Shown here: positions 60,762-64,000 of the stretch, one piece after another
Layout: each line of letters opens with the position of its first letter
How positions within the stretch are numbered: position 1 is the first letter of the stretch
Translations under genes and position numbers: made by a program
Notes under the pieces: model-generated
What the model saw: only the letters and a program-made list of their open reading frames with translations
What the model was told of the DNA's origin: nothing
The model's database searches: none
DNA from: Paraburkholderia ginsengisoli NBRC 100965
GTDB taxonomy: Bacteria; Pseudomonadota; Gammaproteobacteria; Burkholderiales; Burkholderiaceae
Direction: 5' to 3'
DNA: 64,000 nucleotides
Assembly (NCBI RefSeq): GCF_000739735.1
Contig: NZ_BBJF01000010.1
Coordinates: forward strand, 1 to 64,000

Positions 60762-61283
60762 TCAGGCCGTCTCGCGCAGCGCCACGTCCACGACCGGCGC
60801 GCCTGTCAACGCGATCAATTCCTGCGCCGTCAGATTGAACACCGCGTGCGGATGACCGGCGGCGGCCCACAGGCTGTCGAGCGCGAGCAGGTCGGCGTCG
60901 ATCAGCGTGACCGGCTCGGTCGCGTGGCCGATCGGACAGACGCCGCCGATCGCATAGCCGGTTTTTTCGCGGACGAACTTCGCGTCCGCGCGGCCGATCT
61001 GGCCGACCTGCTCGGCCACTTTCTTTTCATCGACGCGATTCGCGCCGCTCGCGACCACCAGCACCGGCGCGTCGTCGTCGCGACGGCGAAACAGGATCGA
61101 CTTGGCGATCTGCGCGACCGAGCAGCCGAGTCCGGCAGCGGCTTCGGCGGAGGTCTTGCCAGTTTCGGGCAGCATCACGACGCGGCCCGCATGACCGCGT
61201 TCGCGCAGCAACAGCGCGACGCGGCGCGCCGAATCGGGCAGCGCGGTGAGATCGTCGGATTCGGGAGACACGGGGTCGATCAT
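60762..61283 (-). CDS. YbaK/EbsC-type aminoacyl-tRNA deacylase
   Basis: The 173-residue protein has AAAGLGCSVAQIAKSILF, then LVVASGANRVDEKKVAEQVG, then IGGVCPIGHATEP with its conserved Gly-Pro loop. This places it in the YbaK/ProX family that clears mis-acylated tRNA (for example Cys- or Ala-tRNA-Pro). ATG 61283 is chosen; the upstream extension is spurious. Confidence 0.9.
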   Translation of the reverse strand: MIDPVSPESDDLTALPDSARRVALLLRERGHAGRVVMLPETGKTSAEAAAGLGCSVAQIAKSILFRRRDDDAPVLVVASGANRVDEKKVAEQVGQIGRADAKFVREKTGYAIGGVCPIGHATEPVTLIDADLLALDSLWAAAGHPHAVFNLTAQELIALTGAPVVDVALRETA

Positions 61284-61335
61284 CGTTTCAGGTCCTGATT
61301 GATGGATGAATGTTTCAGGTGAACTACGAAAGCGC

Positions 61336-62262
61336 TCACACGCAGTTGGCCGCTTCGCTGCGCGCCTTCGCGAGCAGCGCCTTGCCGGCGCGCGAGACGT
61401 TGGGCTTGCCGATCGACGTCGAAATGAAATCGCCGATCGCGACGACTTGCGCGAGGTCGATGCCGGTCTCGATGCCAAGGCCGTTCATCAGATACAGCAC
61501 GTCCTCGGTCGCGACGTTGCCGGTCGCGCCCTTCGCATACGGGCAGCCGCCGAGCCCCGCGACCGACGCGTGATAGATCTCGATGCCTTCCTGCAACGCC
61601 GCGTAGATGTTCGCGAGCGCCTGGCCATAGGTGTCGTGGAAGTGGCCCGACAGACGTTCGCGTGGAAACACCCGCGTCACCGCTTCGAACACTTCGCGGG
61701 TGCGCTTCGGTGTGCCGACGCCGATCGTGTCGGCGATGTCGATCTCGTCGCAGCCGAGCGCCGAGAAACGTTCGACGACGTCGACCACCGACGCGACCGG
61801 CACCTCGCCCTGATACGGACAGCCGAGCGCGCACGACACGCTGCCGCGAATCCGCACGCCATGCTGTTTCGCGGCCTCGGCGACTGGCGCGAAGCGGTCG
61901 ATGCTTTCCGCGATGCTGCAATTGATGTTCTTCTGCGAGAACGCTTCGCTCGCGGCGCCGAAGATCACGATCTCGTCGGCACGCGCGGCGAGCGCGCCTT
62001 CGAAGCCGCGCAGATTCGGCGTCAGCACCGAATAGATGGTGCCCGCGCGGCGTTCGATGCCGGCCATCACGTCGGCGCCGTCGGCCATCTGCGGCACCCA
62101 TTTCGGCGACACGAACGAGGCCGCCTCGACATTGCGAAAACCCGCCGCGGACAGGCGGTTGATCAGCTCGATCTTGGTCGCGGTGGGCACGAATTCTTTT
62201 TCGTTCTGCAGCCCGTCGCGCGGACCGACTTCGACGATTTTCACTTGCTGGGGTAGGGCCAT
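61336..62262 (-). CDS. Hydroxymethylglutaryl-CoA lyase
   Basis: The 308-residue enzyme has the DRE-TIM signature EVGPRDGLQNE near the N-terminus, HFHDTYGQALANI (metal His) and GLGGCPYAKGATGNVATED with the catalytic Cys. It splits HMG-CoA into acetoacetate and acetyl-CoA in leucine degradation. ATG 62262 is chosen. It lies 71 bp after ghrA and 52 bp before ybaK in the operon. Confidence 0.95.
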   Translation of the reverse strand: MALPQQVKIVEVGPRDGLQNEKEFVPTATKIELINRLSAAGFRNVEAASFVSPKWVPQMADGADVMAGIERRAGTIYSVLTPNLRGFEGALAARADEIVIFGAASEAFSQKNINCSIAESIDRFAPVAEAAKQHGVRIRGSVSCALGCPYQGEVPVASVVDVVERFSALGCDEIDIADTIGVGTPKRTREVFEAVTRVFPRERLSGHFHDTYGQALANIYAALQEGIEIYHASVAGLGGCPYAKGATGNVATEDVLYLMNGLGIETGIDLAQVVAIGDFISTSIGKPNVSRAGKALLAKARSEAANCV

Positions 62263-62333
62263 GATCTGTCTCCTGCCGCGCGAGGCGGCGCTCCTTCGAT
62301 TCAACTCAGTGCAATTCGATGCGGTGCGTACCG

Positions 62334-63275
62334 TCAGTATCCGCGTTCGAGATTCACCACGCCGCTCACGCTATCCCCGCGCATCAGCGCTTCGATCTTG
62401 CGCGCGACCTGCTCGACGCTGTCCTCGCGCAACGTCAGCGCGGAGATGTGCGGCGTGATCGTGATGCGCGGTTCCTGCCAGAACGGATGATCGGGCGGCA
62501 ACGGTTCTTCGCGGAACACGTCGAGCGTGGCGGCGGCGAGCTGGCCGCTCGCGAGTGCTTCGAGCAGATCCGCTTCGACCAAATGGCCGCCGCGCGCCAC
62601 GTTGATCAGATACGCGCCGCGCGCGAGCTTCGCGAAGGTGCGCGCGTTCAGCACGTCGCGGGTATCCGGCGTATGCGGCAGCAGATTCACCAGCACCTTC
62701 ACGCCGTCGAGAAACGCGTCGAACTGCGCGTCGCCCGCGAACGTGGCGATGCCGTCGATCTGCCGCGCGCTGCGGCTGTAGCCGCGCACCGGCATGCCGA
62801 AGCCGGCCACGGTTTGCGCCACCTGCGCGCCGAGCACGCCGAGGCCGAGCACGCCGACCGTGAAGGTTTCGCGCGGATGCGGATCGAGCACGTGCCAGCA
62901 GCGTTCGTTTTGCAGCGTGTGATATTCGTCGAAGCGGCGCAGATAACGCAGTACCGCGTGCGTCACGTATTCGGCCATCTGCGAACCCATGCCGGTGTCT
63001 TCGAGGCGGATCAACTGCGCGTTGCGTGGCAACGTGCCGGGCTGTTCGTGTTCGAGCGCGAGGATCGCATCGACGCCCGCGCCGAGATTGAAGATGGCGC
63101 GCAGATCGTCGCGGCCGGCCAGCATCTCGCGCGGCGGACGCCACACGACCGCGAAATCGGCCGGCGCGGTGTCGCCTGGTTGCCACTCGCGCAGGTCGGC
63201 CTCGGGCAACGCGCGTGCGAAGTCGTGCAACCACGCGGCGGCGTCGGCATGCGGCATGTAGAAGAGGATTTTCAT
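62334..63275 (-). CDS. Glyoxylate/hydroxypyruvate reductase A-like
   Basis: The 313-residue D-2-hydroxyacid dehydrogenase has the Rossmann motif VGVLGLGVLGAQVAQ near residue 140, LVNLLPHTPDTRDVLNA, INVARGGHLVEADLL with the catalytic Arg, a Glu in VFREEPLP and His in ITPHISALT. It would reduce glyoxylate or hydroxypyruvate with NAD(P)H. It is the first gene of the minus-strand operon. Confidence 0.9.
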   Translation of the reverse strand: MKILFYMPHADAAAWLHDFARALPEADLREWQPGDTAPADFAVVWRPPREMLAGRDDLRAIFNLGAGVDAILALEHEQPGTLPRNAQLIRLEDTGMGSQMAEYVTHAVLRYLRRFDEYHTLQNERCWHVLDPHPRETFTVGVLGLGVLGAQVAQTVAGFGMPVRGYSRSARQIDGIATFAGDAQFDAFLDGVKVLVNLLPHTPDTRDVLNARTFAKLARGAYLINVARGGHLVEADLLEALASGQLAAATLDVFREEPLPPDHPFWQEPRITITPHISALTLREDSVEQVARKIEALMRGDSVSGVVNLERGY

Positions 63276-63600
63276 ACGATCCGCGAGGCGCGTGCGTGGT
63301 CGGGCCGGGTCACGGACAAGTCACGCCGCGATGGCTGCTGCGCTTCTGACGACGCTTGCTGCATGAGGTCTCCTCCGTTATGGATAGGCCTCATTCTACT
63401 TTTTCGACGCGCATCGCGCGCGTTTGCGCACGGACGTGCGGTGGCGCTTGCGCGTGCCCGGTCGCTCAGGCGCGATAGGCAACGCGTTTCACGCGTACGC
63501 GCCGCACAGTTGCCCCATAACCAAAGCACAAAAACTTGGTTCGTCCGTCCGGGTCGCGGCGCGACAATGACTCCCCGGATTCCCGCAGCGAGGCACCTAC
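63276..63600. other. Divergent region upstream of ghrA-like and the hydrolase gene
   Basis: No gene was seen. It presumably holds both promoters; no strong -35/-10 pair is visible. Confidence 0.35.
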
Positions 63601-64000
63601 ATGCTTTCTTGCACCAAATCGACGTGGCCGCCGCGGCTCGTCACCGTTCCCGGCCTGCACGGCAGCGAGGGCGCGCACTGGCAAACGTGGCTGGAGCGGC
63701 AATTCGCGCGCTCGTTGCGGGTCGAGCAGGCTGACTGGGATGCGCCGGACATCGCGCGCTGGTCGACGTCGCTGCGCGATCTGCTCGCGCGCGAGCGTGG
63801 CCCGTTCGTGCTGGCTGCGCACAGCTTCGGCTGCCTGGCGACCGCCCATGCGTTGCAGCAGGCGTCGTATGCGAACGACGTCGTCGGCGTGCTGTTCGTC
63901 GCGCCCGCGAGCCCGCAGAAATTCGCGTTCGCGGGACCGTTCGACGCGCGGCGTCTCGGCGTGCCGTCGATCCTGATCGGCAGCGAAACCGATCCGTGGA
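63601..64000 (+). CDS. RBBP9/YdeN-type alpha/beta hydrolase, 5' part
   Basis: The frame from ATG 63601 stays open to the window end (133 codons). It reads PPRLVTVPGLHGSEGAHW, then FVLAAHSFGCLATAHALQ with the nucleophile Ser in HSFG, then VLFVAPASP. This is the RBBP9/YdeN hydrolase pattern. The substrate is unknown. It is truncated by the window edge. Confidence 0.85.
   Translation, partial: MLSCTKSTWPPRLVTVPGLHGSEGAHWQTWLERQFARSLRVEQADWDAPDIARWSTSLRDLLARERGPFVLAAHSFGCLATAHALQQASYANDVVGVLFVAPASPQKFAFAGPFDARRLGVPSILIGSETDPW

Overview
The window reads as one stretch of a GC-rich betaproteobacterial chromosome, most likely Burkholderia or Paraburkholderia. The codons are strongly G/C-ending. The protein set also fits: fused indolepyruvate ferredoxin oxidoreductase, fused isobutyryl-CoA mutase IcmF, KirBac-type K+ channel, Gram-negative porin, CutC, and a DUF1289/MaoC/MBL cluster. 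No tool was run; all family names come from reading motifs.

Positions 1-4217 are core genome. A partial rlpA faces rsmI across a terminator. Divergent from rsmI run yraN, a SIS-domain protein of the DiaA/GmhA type, a two-BON lipoprotein of the DolP type and a small cytochrome c. This follows the yraL-yraN-diaA-yraP order of E. coli, without lpoA between rsmI and yraN. A tRNA-Ala(CGC) gene closes the block.

Positions 4155-27363 are an integrated island with a repeat period of 23,153 bp. A perfect 56-bp repeat of the tRNA 3' part bounds it, and a tyrosine integrase lies just inside the left end. Matching TGTCAC-based sites near both ends look like integrase or excisionase arm sites. The cargo looks defensive: a P-loop ATPase with a PD-(D/E)xK-like C-terminus, a lone MazE-type protein, an HTH-nucleotidyltransferase, a Rep_trans-like protein with an HTH protein, two membrane proteins each preceded by a copy of a ~105-bp element, a Type III-like mod-res pair, two accessory genes (one with a LOTUS/OST-HTH-like domain), an HNH endonuclease, a NYN-domain ribonuclease-like protein, and a terminase-small-subunit/AlpA fusion. 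A CTGT-N8-ACAG box of the LexA type lies upstream of mod. The island has long gene-poor stretches and is visibly less GC-rich than its flanks.

Positions 27387-64000 are core genome again: a chemotaxis receptor, a Rossmann protein, an NCS2 uracil/xanthine permease, a CPA1 Na+/H+ antiporter, an EAL phosphodiesterase, cutC, the indolepyruvate oxidoreductase, a KirBac channel, two small proteins, and a LacI/AGE isomerase/PfkB kinase operon joined by ATGA overlaps (probably mannose to fructose to fructose phosphate). Next come an SBF-like transporter, a secreted small protein, a porin, a LysR regulator, icmF, a divergent flavin oxidoreductase/fluoroacetate-dehalogenase-like pair with a TetR-type palindrome between them, and a divergent Lrp/EamA pair. 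A tight six-gene minus-strand operon follows (ghrA-like, HMG-CoA lyase, YbaK-like, DUF1289, MaoC-like, MBL fold). The last gene is an RBBP9/YdeN-type hydrolase cut by the window edge.
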